The notes under the pieces were generated by a model. It saw nothing but the letters and a program-made list of their open reading frames with translations. It had not been told where the DNA came from and made no database searches. From Agaricus subrufescens (Eukaryota > Basidiomycota > Agaricomycetes > Agaricales > Agaricaceae): a stretch of DNA of 64,000 bases. Shown here piece after piece: positions 33,135 to 44,609 of this stretch; the first letter of the stretch is position 1; each line of letters opens with the position of its first letter. The stretch covers positions 1,612,001 to 1,676,000 of the forward strand of contig CM057062.1 in the NCBI GenBank assembly GCA_029945375.1. Direction: 5' to 3'. The position numbers and the translations under genes are program-made.

Positions 33135-35518
33135 ATGTGGTATACCCTCTTATCACTGTTCGCCGTCGTCTACGCTATCAGAAAGATAGTTACCTTCAGA
33201 CAACTGGCTCGTAGCCTTGGGTGCGTTAACGCTCTCTCGCTGATTCAGAGGGCTTCCCACTAAACTCCTCTTCCAGTGACCTCCCAGGTTACCGTTCCTT
33301 GTTCAACTTCGACAGTGTTTTCGGAGATTTCCTCCCGAAAATTCGTGGTGTATCGCCGGGAAATAACCTTCTTTTCAATGACAAACACTCTGGTACTTGA
33401 GACATTCCGTGCTCTAATCTATATGCGCTCAATTTTTTGCCAACTTTAGCGTTCGCTCGGGCTGGTTGCGACGTTATGACGCATGTCAGCATGTTTCATA
33501 GCAAAGCGGATATAGCGGTCGCAGATGCTGCTATTGCTAAGGTAATATTCTTTCTAAATGTCGATGCACACAGTCGGTAGAACTCACGTTGTTTGTCTCG
33601 CTTTTAGGAAATGACTACTTCTCGGTGGAGATTTCCCAAAGAAGTGGCACACTACAGAGCATTTTCATTCTTTGGTTCAAATATCCTCGCATCAGAGGGG
33701 GCGATCTGGAAGAGGTACCGCAAAATCGCAGCACCTAGCTTCTCTGAGGTATGTTCTGGAACGCTTTCGACTGCCTCAAGAACCTGATCTTCTATTTTCA
33801 GAGGAATAACAGACTTGTGTGGGATGAGGCCGTCTCGGTCATGAGTGACCTATTTAAGAGTGGTTGGGAGAACAAGAAAGAGATTACTCTTGATAATTGT
33901 CTCGACATAACACTTTCCGTGGGTCTTCACCAATTTCCAATGACTGGAGGAGGTACTGAAAGAGTGATCAGTTCTCGCTCTATGTGATCTCTGCTGCTGG
34001 TTTTGGTCACAAAATGACTTGGAAAGAGGACAAGGCCATTCCCTCGGGCCATTCAATGACATTCAAGACTTCGATATATATTGTCACGACATATGTCATC
34101 CCTAGACTCCTCCTCCCAGATTGGTCAATGGGATTGACGAGCAAGACTAGGGAAATTGATTCAGGCTTCAGGGAGATCAGGGTGAGTCGTTTGGCAGTCA
34201 ATGATGTCGTCTACTTGAAAAACGAAAACCTTTCTTCTTTTTCAGTCATATATCACTGAGATGATTGAGGCCAGGAAGAACTCTCAAGAAGCGACTCGAG
34301 ACGATTTGCTCAGCAATTTATTACTCGCAAATGCTAGTGATGGTGAAACTGAGAGCTTGAGTGCCGATGAAGTGATCAGTATGTTTACCCACCCGGGTAC
34401 TCTATGTGCTATGCTAACTATGTGTAGGCAATATATTCATCTTCCTTTTCGCTGGTCATGAAGTACGCTTCAGATCATTCAGTTGATTGTATGCTGATTT
34501 GCGAGTTTTGACAGACTACAGCTCACACGCTTTGTTTTGCCTTTGGCCTTCTCGCGCTTTATCCAGATGAACAAGAGAAACTGTATCAACATATTAAATC
34601 AGTTGTCGCCGATCCCCAGACAATTGTAAGTACCATTGTTCCGTTCTTCCTTCGTCTGCAGGAACTTATCATGAGCTCATGCCACTAGACATATGATAAT
34701 ATGTCACTTTTGACACGATCTCTAGCGTATGTAACACTTTCCATTTCCTTGTTTCTAATTTTGAACGCGGCTCACTCGAGATGACCACGGAATATAGGGT
34801 GTTCTACGAGGCCTTACGAATGTTCCCTCCGGTGCGTACTCTTGTGAAAGTGTTTCCTCGATTTTAGAAAAGAACTTGACATATGGTCTTATTTTCAAGG
34901 CGACAGGTATTCCTAAACGTAGTGCAGAAGACACTACATTCACTGTAACTAACGCCAAAGGCGAGACGGTAGTCGTACCAGTGCCGAAAGGTACAGACGT
35001 CTTTCTTCACGTACCGGGGTTGCATAACAATCGTGCGTGATACACGTCTTTCCCGTCTTGGAAAGTTTCTGATGCTTTTCTCCTTGGTAGCGAAATATTG
35101 GAAGGACCCACTTTCGTTCAATCCTGATAGGTTCATGCAACCTAATTGGAACAAAGATGCATTTATGCCATTTAGTGCTGGTGCTAGAGGTTGTGTGGGA
35201 CGAAGGTGCGTCAACGGCTGTCAATGTAAATGTTTTTCCAAATGTTGAGGAGAGAAAAATAAATAAATAGGTTTGCAGAAATTGAGAGTGTAGTGGCTAT
35301 TACTATGCTTGTCTCTCAATACAAAATCACGGTGCAAGAAGAGCCTCGCTTTGCTGGTGAGACTTGGGAAGAAAAGAAGGAAAGAGTGTTGAGAGCTACC
35401 AGGGTGTTGACAATGAAGTACGTCCCATGACTTATTGCTGCTTATTTAAAAAACCTGATCGATGGTGAAATGTTGTAGGCCGGTGAAAGTTCCCTTGACG
35501 TTTACGCGGAGAACTTGA
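33135..35518 (+). CDS. Cytochrome P450, copy 2
   Basis: Same exon pattern as copy 1. Start ATG 33135 (MWYTLLSLFAVVYAIRK, membrane anchor), 'SDLPGYRSLF' region, 'WKRYRKIAAPSFSE', I-helix 'NIFIFLFAGHETTAHT', ExxR in 'FYEALRMFPP', 'ATGIPKRSAEDTTF', 'DPLSFNPDRFM' and a canonical Cys-ligand loop 'FSAGARGCVG' with Arg present. It ends 'VPLTFTRRT', stop 35516-35518. All exons can be joined without frame breaks. Predicted ER-bound monooxygenase of unknown substrate. It is separated from copy 1 by MTO1 and the sugar transporter, consistent with a block duplication rather than a simple tandem event. Confidence 0.9.
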
Positions 35519-35835
35519 AGTATCTGCTACATTTAACCAGCTGCGCATCGGGGTAACCAACAATGTAGGACCGCTCGCCTGCAGAAATTTATCCTGCTAC
35601 CTGTATATAAGTAGACTCTGACATCTCCAGCGTAATAATCGAGGAGTCATATATATAGAATTTAATTATGCTTTCAAAAAAAATGCCAGCGAAAAGGCTT
35701 CATCCTCGTAGGGCCTGCATCAACCTAGTGACGGGTGTGCAGGCACCGCATTTATTTTGTCACCTTTACCTAGTCAAATTTGCATGTCACCCACCTTATA
35801 CAGCTTGGGCCTGCATGTAGTACAAAACATGTGAA
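35519..35835. other. Convergent intergenic region
   Basis: 3' flanks of P450 copy 2 (+) and the C2H2/DUF6532-like gene (-). No gene seen. Confidence 0.5.
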
Positions 35836-37305
35836 CTAGTCAACAACGGAGGCCCTTCTATCCATAAGTACATGCTCTGAATTGAGTCCTTCCTCGAATA
35901 AAATTTTATTTGCCTTGTTTGCTGGTACCAGGCACATCGCAGCTGAGATTATTTCATCACACTTATTTCCAGCTAGCTGAGAAGCAGAATGAGCGTATTG
36001 GCGAGTAATAACTCCCCAATTCTGCTGGTTAAATTCTCCCACCGCACGTTCTCGGACCCCTTCCTTCCAAGCTTCCAGGCCACGTTCAAGCTAGTCATAA
36101 AATAATTCATTGAGCAACGTAAGTGTTGTGAAAACCTACTGCTGCTGCAGTGAGAGCCATCGCACCGAAGGGATAACCCTCCGGTTCCCCTTCCACCTTT
36201 AACATATATTGTACATGGTATACAAATGCCTTGAGGAAGAGCAATGATAGCCATGCCTGCCGTTGACCAACCTCCAAATAAGCTATGTCAGAAAATCATC
36301 ACGCTAAGAAACCAATCACTTACCATAGCATCTGGTTTGTTCCAGATGAAGCGAGGAGCCGGCAGGTACATCCGAATCTCCTCTTGAATCTCTTCGGTTG
36401 ACTTACCGTCAAATGTAGCGTCGACTATAGCGAGGGTGCTAGAGCCAATCTTGCTTCGCCAAGATCGAACACCCGCATAAGCCTATTCATATCAAGCAAT
36501 TGACTATTCAGTATCGAGAGGGAGGAACTGTGACTGTAACATACTAGGAACTTTATGGCAGGGTGTTCAGCTTCGTGCTCGAGATCCGGGAAAACAAGGG
36601 TCCAAGTCTCTTTTATCGTGGCCAAAAAATCGGGGTGGCTGTTGACCTGCCAAGGATTGTCGAGTGTAGCGGCCCAGTCGAATAGGTTAGCCATGAAGAC
36701 CTTGGCCCATCTTGTAACCAATTGGCTCGCAAGGGGGCGCGGAAAAGGTAGATCGTGCATCGTATATTGTAAAGCCTTCGGTCTTGTTTTTGGAGTGGCT
36801 TGAGGGATACCTGTCATTGCTAATGACAGTCCACAGTAGTGATGGTAGTGCAAGGGTGAGTCTACCAGAGGTTGTCTTCTCGGTGCCCAGCTCCCCTAGT
36901 CCTACGGTGGGTGAGGCGACGTTGATTCCCACCTAGTGCTTGAATCAATATCATTCCATTTCAACCACTGTAGACTCACCTGGCTGGTAGGCCGTGGTCG
37001 GCCCCCACCTCCTTCAAGAGTCGATATGCATTCCGGGTGAGGGATCGTAGATCCAGGGGAATCGAAGCCATTGCGGGGAGAAGGACAAGTGTCTGATTGA
37101 GGTCATGGGCTCTCGATGGAAGTTGGACACTGAGAGGCGGCGACATACAGGGTTGAGCAGTGGTATTGCAGCCATCATGCGCACGATTTGCACCACGGTG
37201 CTTGTCGCGCACATGTTTCGTGAGTCCCTTTTGGCTGCGACAGATCTTCGGGCAACCAGAGTACTGACAGCGCAGGCGCAAGTTTGGTGGCCGATGCGGG
37301 GGCAT
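35836..37305 (-). CDS. C2H2 zinc-finger protein with DUF6532-like C terminus
   Basis: Minus-strand gene with several introns. Exon 1 (ATG 37305) encodes MPPHRPPNLRLRCQYSGCPK with a C2H2 finger, Cys-X4-Cys-X12-His-X4-His, ending 'GLTKHVRDKH'. A later frame reads 'VGINVASPTVGLGELG', then 'PRPLASQLVTRWAKVFMANL', 'HPDFLATIKETWTLVFPDL', 'SSTLAIVDATFDGKSTEEIQ', 'AWLSLLFLKAFVYHVQYML', 'EGYPFGAMALTAA' and 'LERGLEAWKEG', and finishes 'NWGVITRQYAHSASQLAG…' with a stop at 35836. The 'GYPFGAMALTAA…ERGLEAW' part resembles the C-terminal half of basidiomycete DUF6532 proteins. The first junction is ambiguous: the AG|GTGAGT donor gives a stop in the next exon, while an earlier GAG|GTGGGG donor keeps frame. 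Function unknown; possibly DNA-binding and transposon-derived. Confidence 0.55.
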
Positions 37306-37726
37306 AAAGGAGTGCGGTGAAGCCTAGCTCTGCGAGGGCGCAATAGGGGTGAGTGCATGATCAATGTTAATTATGAAATGATTTCTCGACCAAATCTGGC
37401 AGTCATGCATCACTGTCTACTCTCGTGTTGAGCATCGCCACCACCTTCAATTCACGCTCCCGCCTGCACACATAGAAGTAAATGTCACTACACAGGACAA
37501 GGATGTGCCTGAGCCGACCCGAATTCGTTCCGTTCTTCGACCTCATTACTTGGAGATTCATCGAATTCCTTTGATTACCTCCCATCCTTCTTGTACAATC
37601 ATTATGCACTGCCTAAATGACTTCCCACACCATATCCGGCCACGAACGAGATAACTATTTATATCAAAAAGCCAAAAGAGCTTAGTGCTACGGCGGGCGC
37701 TAGGACCTCCCTTGCTTCAGGCCAAG
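37306..37726. other. Divergent promoter region
   Basis: About 420 bp between the C2H2 gene (-) and the F-box gene (+). A GTG-initiated in-frame extension (37685) precedes the F-box ATG but has no Met. No gene seen. Confidence 0.5.
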
Positions 37727-39274
37727 ATGAACCCCTGCGATGACCCACCTCAAGTCCGACTTCTCCCCTATGCCAGCGTTACTCTCCTTCAAGAGAGCAT
37801 TTTCACTTTGCGCAAACTCAACGATACGCAGGCGTTGACGAGCTGCTTTCCACCAGAGATTTTGTCTCTGATATTCCAAAATGTTTGTCCCCCCATCGAC
37901 TTTCGCACCGCCTACGAGGATTTTGTTGCCTGCAATCACAACGACTTTCCAAACCATGTTCAGCCGGATTACCATCACACTCTTGCCGCTGTTTCTCACC
38001 TTTGGCGCCAGGTCGTCATATCTACACCACAACTTTGGACGACAGTCGCACATAGAGTCGATGAAAACTCGCTTCGAAGCCTCACATCACTCCTTGATCT
38101 ACACTTCCAGAATGTGCGGAACCTTCCTATCTCAATTGAATTGGATTTTTGTGCAGTGTGGCGTCGGCCCGACTCGAAATCCTGGTATCATGACCGGGAA
38201 CACGTACGAGTCCTCCTCCTTCTGGAGCCACTCAAAGCAGCCATATTCGATGCCCGCAGAGAGCCCATGATACGGCACCTCACTTTTATCTGTCCACCAA
38301 TTGAGTGGCTTTCATTCTTTAACAAAAACTTCACACAATGCGAATCCGTTGCACTCTTTCGGCCAGTGGGCCGTTTTAGTGCGGCTCCTTATAAACCTCA
38401 TTTGGATCTCACCGAACTCCCTTGCCTCAAACACGTGGAACTCATCGATCACTGTCATCAATTCTCGATTCCTGAAAGTGTTACCTGCCTGAGGTTACGG
38501 AAAGCCGGGCTGACCAACATTCAGTCATTATTAAAGTTCACGAATCTCGTTGATTTACGGATGATCCGTGTTTACGGGCCGAGCTGCCAGACACCCATTA
38601 TATTCCCCCAGCTGGAGCACTTCGGGTGCGGCACCGCCCTTTCTGATTCTGGACTTATTGGCCAGATTCAACTTCCCAGCCTTCGGTCCTTACATTGGTA
38701 TATTGACGATCCAACTTTCAGTTTCGGCCTTCCTTCAGGTGTACAACCACCACCTCGCCAAGCCATGCGCTTATCCTTTTTTTCAAACCTTCCTCGTTCC
38801 CTCTCATCTTTGACTTTCGTTTCACTGCAACACTGTCGTGATTTCAGGATTTGTGATTACCTGAGTTGCGTTCCTCAAGTTTCGGAACTCAACTTTATCA
38901 ATCTACACCAACCGGAGCTGGAACTCACTACCCGGGCGATTGGCAGACGACTATCGACTGCGTATTCTGGGTGGTCGCCGGATGTCAAGGTTCTTCCCAA
39001 CCTTCGTAAACTGTCATTAACGGCGCATTCATATAATTGGGCGCATGAGGTTATCAGAAATCTGGTACCGCTGGTGTTTGTTGAGATGTTGGAAGCATTG
39101 CACTGGGGTGGAGGAAGTCAGTCGGATTTTCGATTGATCTTTGATGATCCCAGAGAAGACTTCTATGATCCCTTGGTCCGCCGTAGGTTGAGGGCACTTG
39201 TGAAGGATGGTTTTGATGTAGAGATCGTTCTGGGCTCTCGCATTTTGGATTTTAGTACTGATGTTGCGAGTTGA
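37727..39274 (+). CDS. F-box / leucine-rich-repeat-like protein
   Basis: Single exon from ATG 37727 (MNPCDDPPQVRLLPYA), 515 residues. An F-box-like motif sits at about residues 40-110: 'SCFPPEILSLIFQNVCPP' followed by 'LAAVSHLWRQVVISTPQLW', the usual basidiomycete arrangement. The rest consists of irregular leucine-rich segments ('LPCLKHVELIDHCHQF', 'LVDLRMIRVYG', 'LPSLRSLHWYI', 'LSSLTFVSLQHC', 'VSELNFINLHQPE', 'LPNLRKLSLTAHSYNW'). F-box proteins recruit substrates to SCF ubiquitin ligases; this clade is greatly expanded and fast-evolving in agarics. The substrate cannot be inferred. Intronless, unlike most genes in the window. Confidence 0.8.
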   Translation: MNPCDDPPQVRLLPYASVTLLQESIFTLRKLNDTQALTSCFPPEILSLIFQNVCPPIDFRTAYEDFVACNHNDFPNHVQPDYHHTLAAVSHLWRQVVISTPQLWTTVAHRVDENSLRSLTSLLDLHFQNVRNLPISIELDFCAVWRRPDSKSWYHDREHVRVLLLLEPLKAAIFDARREPMIRHLTFICPPIEWLSFFNKNFTQCESVALFRPVGRFSAAPYKPHLDLTELPCLKHVELIDHCHQFSIPESVTCLRLRKAGLTNIQSLLKFTNLVDLRMIRVYGPSCQTPIIFPQLEHFGCGTALSDSGLIGQIQLPSLRSLHWYIDDPTFSFGLPSGVQPPPRQAMRLSFFSNLPRSLSSLTFVSLQHCRDFRICDYLSCVPQVSELNFINLHQPELELTTRAIGRRLSTAYSGWSPDVKVLPNLRKLSLTAHSYNWAHEVIRNLVPLVFVEMLEALHWGGGSQSDFRLIFDDPREDFYDPLVRRRLRALVKDGFDVEIVLGSRILDFSTDVAS

Positions 39275-39749
39275 TCTCAGTTTTCTACGCCGGGAACTTT
39301 GTTTTTTGATATCGTGTACATCATGTATATAAAACGATTTAGTGACAGATATGCCAGCTGTGTGAACTGTGACACACCTCATGCAAGTGGCCTAAAGTAT
39401 CACCGAAGAAAAAGGTAATTCAAGAAAAGGACCGTTTTCGTTTTTCAAAACCTCAACCAAGCTCTTGTGAGGCGAGTCCCGCTTCACAATCAAATATACC
39501 AGTGACGCCCAAACGTTATCGACAGAAACCTATAAAGAGGCGGCAGCGAACATAGATATTGAACGGATCAATAGTCTCATTAGAAGACATTGATCCGGCC
39601 AATTAAAGACGCGCACGGAATTATTACACAAGAAGATAAAGCCGGATATCATCGAGATAGAGCAAAAACGCATATAATTGTTCATAAATACATAGGGTTC
39701 ATATTCGTTAGAGATAGGGTTTTGTACATGCCGATCCGATACTCAATAT
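39275..39749. other. Convergent intergenic region
   Basis: 3' flanks of the F-box gene (+) and PhyH gene (-). AT-rich. No convincing ORF. Confidence 0.5.
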
Positions 39750-40847
39750 TCAATTCTGGAGAGAGTACCCAACAGGACCGCTGCTCTTTTGCATGTCCAA
39801 GAGGTTATCAAGCATTTTTCTGGCTCTTAGATCCTCGGGAAGTGAGGCTCTGAATTCATCACCCTTCATCCATTCTAGGCCGTGCTGAAGCACATTACGC
39901 GCCCTTGTGGATCCACCCCTGATGTCGCCGACACAGCCATGCAGGGTGACTCGAGAAGATTTGGAACTGTATGAGGCACAGTGCAGGATGTTCGAGTTAT
40001 AAAATACAGTTTCCCCAGCTGGAAGGGTGGTCAGACGGTGTCTAATAGAAGTTACCGATGGCTGATAGCTGGGCTCACGGAGTAAGTTGACCCGAATGGC
40101 TCCCGGCATGTCCAGGGGGTTCTCTGGGGCGTCCAATGTTTCCGAAAGTTTACGTTGCTCAGGTGTCCTCACCTGGTTGTGGGAATGTGGAACGACGTAC
40201 AAGCAGCTGTCAGGACGAAGGGCACTATAAGGCCTCTTTAGTGGCCAATAACCAGGTAGTAATATATGTGAACGTACGCATTCCATTGCACCTAAAATTG
40301 AGTGTCATGAGTTGGATAGAAATCCTTGGTATGTGATTATACGTACTCCATAGTGCCAAGCGTTCAGTGCGATACGTTCCTCTTCCTCAGATGCCTTCTC
40401 ATTGACATCGTCGCGGTGCCATCGGAGGGCAAAGTCGTGGTTCAAGGGATTGATGAGCATATTGAATAGTTCTTGCTCAAGCGTCAGCAACTAAAGGTTC
40501 AGGGTATTGGCGGACAAACCTAACTGTAATTGCTCGTCGCCGCAACCCAACAGCTCCTTAACGACACAGAGCAGAGCTTCTGAAGTATACCACTTCCCAA
40601 AGATGGGTTCATTTAGCTGCGGGTGCATGACATGCTGGACGCCCCAAGAATCAGGGTTTTCATTATCAAATGGCGGAAATTGCTTTCCAACGGTTCTGCG
40701 ATGGGACCAAGTGCCCTCACGGGTTTTCTGGATGACCCTCTCGCAGGCAGCATCGAGATCATTCCAGTACTCCTGGGGAATGAGGCCTGGTACAACAACA
40801 TAGCCCTGTTCGTCGTAGGTTTGTTTGATAGACTTGTCGATTGCCAT
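39750..40847 (-). CDS. Phytanoyl-CoA dioxygenase (PhyH)-family protein
   Basis: Start ATG 40847: MAIDKSIKQTYDEQGYVVVP, then 'GLIPQEYWNDLDAACERVI', 'WGVQHVMHPQLNEPIFGKWY', 'ELFNMLINPLNHDFALRWHR', 'YGVQWN', 'CLYVVPHSHNQVRTPEQ', 'PLDMPGAIRVNLL', 'PGETVFYNSNILHCASY' and 'GGSTRARNVLQHGLEWMK'. It ends at 39750 after 'SGPVGYSLQN'. The 2-His-1-carboxylate iron triad is visible as His-Arg-Asp in 'RWHRD' and the distal His in 'NILHCAS'. Members are Fe(II)/2-oxoglutarate dioxygenases hydroxylating small molecules or lipids; substrate unknown here. At least four introns, all short. Its start lies about 150 bp from the divergent RNase-H-like gene. Confidence 0.88.
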
Positions 40848-40995
40848 TGATAAGGTGAGAACCAACTTATGTTATGTACATTGTTGCTTTGTTGGTCACA
40901 AGGTGGAGTGGCTTTGCGGATTCCGGAACCACGGACAGGTTCATGTGATCGCGCAGCTAACACCTTAATATAATAATCAATCCTATTTAAAAGCC

Positions 40996-42823
40996 ATGAT
41001 GTCGCCGCGCTGGGTCTCTGAAAACTATGCTTCCTTCCACCAGTTACTTCCAAGTGGGCGGCTTCAGGCCTGATATACGATGGTAGACCTCCTGCCTGCA
41101 AGAAATTCCAAATGAAGACGCTGATTTCGCGCATAGGTTCGAAGGCGACTGGAATGACGCGAAAACCCTTGACCTCCTGGCCGGCCCAGACTCGCCACTT
41201 ATCAATAAGGATGGTCCGCTGGAACTCGTGCTTGGTGCATCTAGTCATAACCCTCCGATCCCAGAAACTGACAATCCATTATCCCAGGTATCAAACGCAC
41301 TGGGTCGTCACACCTCCTGCTCGCAGACATTCAGGCACGCGCCTTTGAACAAAGGGGGAAGAAGAGGCCCTATCGTTGCAGCACAATTGCCGATTTTGAA
41401 TCCGTCTCCCCTATCTACTTCAATTCTCTCAGTGACCTAAAAAAGAAGTTCGGAGTACTAAAACCTAAAGCAGCGAAAAAAAAGAAAGAAGAACCTTTCG
41501 ATACTAGCCAGGCGAATAAGCCGTATACCGCTGGAAACCAAGGCATCTTACGAGGGGTCTTTGAAAACGGAAGGTAGAGAGCCTTTTCTTGCTCATCGTT
41601 CCGTCTAAGTCGTGTTTCCTCAGGTTATTCTATTGCCTTCTTCGGAATACGATCAACCCGAGGGTTTACTCCGTTTATGATCCCTCTTGGACGCAGAACG
41701 TTCAATTTTTATCTTTTACGTGCAACTTGAGAGCGTTCGATACCCGCACTTATGAAGAACGCCAGAAGAATCCACGCCCGCTTGATTATGGCTGGGCACA
41801 GGCCAGGATTTCTGACTCAGGACTATCATTCAAGATTGGGTCCGCTGTACATGCGATTAGAGCTGAGGATCGGTTTCTCAAAACAGGTCGGCAGGAAGCG
41901 GTTCGTCCTCCACCTTGGCTGCCAAAGGGTTCAGACACCTAAATGTTTTGCAGCCCTTCACACATGGATCAACAGAAACCAAGAACCAAGAACATATCAG
42001 AGTACTCGCCCAATCATTCTTTGAAGAAATGCAAGTGAAGAATGCTGGGAACCCAATAGTTTTGTTGGTTCATGACGAACGATTGGCGCGCAATGCGTTG
42101 CATGAATTAGGAGTTGAGAATTCGAATTGGAATTCAGGGATTGAGACCTTGCTTAGGCCTGGGGTGAGTGAAATACGGGTATTTGAGTGCTATCTTTGCT
42201 CACACTGTGCAGAAGTTGGAGCTTCACTATGGCGACAGCAAGGATGGTTTCGTACAGCGCCAGAAACGTCCACGCCATCGATCAAAGTCGCCAGCAAGAC
42301 GAATCAGGCCGAAGTCTGAACCTGGACCTTCGAATCAGCTATCTCCGAGGGACCCGTCACCATCTGAAGACAAGAGACAAAGTTCAATATATGTTGTCGA
42401 CGTTCAAAAACTCTACTGGACCATGATGAAAACTCAGTCAGAGAAATACTTGGCAGGAATAGCAGCCCGATTAGGCATTGTAGAAGATGCAAATACTTGT
42501 TGCGCAGGCAATGAAGCCGTGTAAGGTCGTTCGCCTCCAGTTGGTCCCTTTTCTGACTGGTTTGACATATTAGGTACATCTTCGATGTATGGCAGACGAT
42601 GATGTCTGGTGCTGCAATTGATGATCAACGTGCCTCGAGAATGGCCTCAATGAACTCTGCGACGGCAAGCGAGCAAACAATATCAGATGCAGCGAATCAA
42701 CACCCTGCACTCAATACGGAGGACTCTGATGAAGAGTTCGATCCCAACGATATCGTTCAGGTAGCACAAAAACCTGCGGCACCAGACAATTACGATAGCG
42801 ACTCTGCGTCTGAGTATGAATAG
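40996..42823 (+). CDS. RNase-H-fold (Gfd2/YDR514C-like) protein, possibly degenerate
   Basis: Coding segments include MMSPRWVSENYASFHQLLPS (from 40996), 'FEGDWNDAKTLDLLAGPDSP', 'RPYRCSTIADFESVSPIYF' with a Lys-rich linker, then 'LSFTCNLRAFDTRTYEERQ', 'PLDYGWAQARISDSG', 'LAAKGFRHLN', 'NPIVLLVHDERLARNALHEL', 'SSIYVVDVQKLYWTMMK', 'LAGIAARLGIVEDANTCCAG' and 'VYIFDVWQTM'. An acidic tail ends at 42823. The order matches the Gfd2/YDR514C-like RNase-H-fold domain of fungi. The usual catalytic Asp-x-Glu of the first strand appears as Asn-x-Arg, so it may be inactive. Two joins (about 41080 and about 41890) could not be spliced cleanly, so the start is provisional and a frameshift is possible. Confidence 0.55.
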
Positions 42824-44609
42824 GGTGGTGACAGGCCAAACTCAGTCCTCCTAAAAGCAAAATCTTGTCATGAGTAGGAATTTGCATGATATTTCTTTTT
42901 CTTGCGCGCTCCCGAAACAGTTGTCATCTGATCCGTGTTAAATTGGCACGGCGAAGGATCCACCATCCGACTATCGTTAATTTTCCTCCGGTTCTGCATT
43001 CCTCGCCACGCATCTCCTTCAACTCGGGACTGCCGCCATGGGTAATTCGCTAGATCTTATGGGTTCAAAATCAGATAGAATACTCATGACTCCCACACAT
43101 ATACGACTTCGAATTCAATTCTAGTAGCCCAAAAATCATTTGCGAAACGCGAACGATATCAATTTAATACGGAGAAGGCAGGGCACGGTGAGGGTCTGGT
43201 CACCCAAAGCCTTACGTTTACCTGCCCTCAAATCCATCAAGGGACGCTGTAATTTTATTGTCCTACAAGCAAACACATTCCTTCCCGCAATCATAGGAAG
43301 GCTCCAATGGGCCACCTCGTTCCGAAGGTCGTACAGTGTACTGTTTCACCCGTTTGATAATTCCCTCGCCTGTGTCAGAGAGAATTTAATCGTTTTCCAT
43401 ACCACTGGTTCCATTTTACACTCGGCCACCGAAACTCAAGATTAATTGGACATTAATCTAACGTTAGATTGGACTGGTTCGATTCATGTTAGCTGAATTG
43501 ATAGTCCGGGGCTTCCAAACTTAAGCCGATGCTCGTGTGTCTGGAGCGATTTTCTGTTCTACCGAGGCCTCAAGTGGGAGTTAGTGTGGGCTCCTTTACT
43601 CTTGGAATGATTCCCTGAAACTTTTTCTCATGCAGCCCGGTACCCAATCATCCCAGTCTTTGGTATTGTTGGACCGGTGAACCGCTTCTCGGGTTTATCC
43701 ATTATTGCTCACGAAAGTGGTTGTATCTCGATTGTAAGTATCCACGAAGTACTGCCTCGATCATGTCATCAATCAAGAGCCCGGCCCGATTGTGGAGCCT
43801 ACTATATGATAACGTCAGAGAGATGAATAAGAGACTGGCAAGTTCCGATTCTACAAAGACGAGCAGGCAATTGCGGTTGCCGATGAAAAACCTGAAGCGA
43901 GCATGGTTCGAACCGAGGTATTGTATGCGTTTTGAGTAATATGGTGGCCGGATCAATCGTTTTGGACCTTCCTCTCATATATTAGAATTTCACCATAGGC
44001 GCCGAAGGGCAATGTTTTTCTTGATGGATCATGCCGATGGCAAGGATGCCAAAGAACTTAAGAAGAATCGAATGACATGAGAAGGTATACCAATCAACGG
44101 TTAAAAAGTTTACAAAACTCGAGTTAGCCATGCTTTACTGACGATTCATTCAGCACCACCTTATGTCTATACGTAAACATATTCAGTACCAAGTTCTACA
44201 GACAATGTTGTGAAGACATTTACCCCGGCTATGGACCTGAAAACGAGAGTGATTTCTCATGCTATGTATGTTACTCCGCATTATAATATCAAACCGATCG
44301 AACAACAATGACAGGATTCTGACAACCAAGTCTACGGCGATAAACCGGGTACCTGCTTGGCATGTGTATTTTTTTTTTCCGTGCTGTTCATACAAAGCGT
44401 TTTAAGAACAAATCATCGCATTGCCGTCGAAGCGGCAGAAAATGTCTTGACAGATCGGCCACATTTTGTCCAGAACTTCTCTGTCTAGCTTGGAATCATC
44501 AATGTTTCCGGGAAGTGCGCCGGCTGTCAAATTTGACGGATAAAAGGCCAGTCACCTCGACATATCTTAACGCATAAGACCCCCTTGAAGTCTTGCATTA
44601 AGTACTGCC
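42824..44609. other. Intergenic 1.8 kb upstream of hydrophobin
   Basis: No gene recognised. ORFs at 43140-43445 and 43721-43939 lack family features. A TATA-like GGATAAAAGG at about 44538-44547 lies about 65 bp before the hydrophobin ATG. The length fits the large promoters of developmentally regulated hydrophobins. Confidence 0.45.
44538..44547 (+). promoter_or_regulatory. TATA-like box of hydrophobin gene
   Basis: GGATAAAAGG, about 65 bp upstream of the hydrophobin start codon, is a plausible TATA element. Position and AT-rich core fit; no functional evidence. Confidence 0.35.

Noticed and set aside
37014..37364. Alternative-frame minus ORF overlapping the C2H2 exon
   Set aside because: The competing frame contains a proper C2H2 finger; this one does not.
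43140..43960. ORFs of 72-101 codons upstream of the hydrophobin
   Set aside because: Low-quality composition and no splice continuation; not supported as genes.
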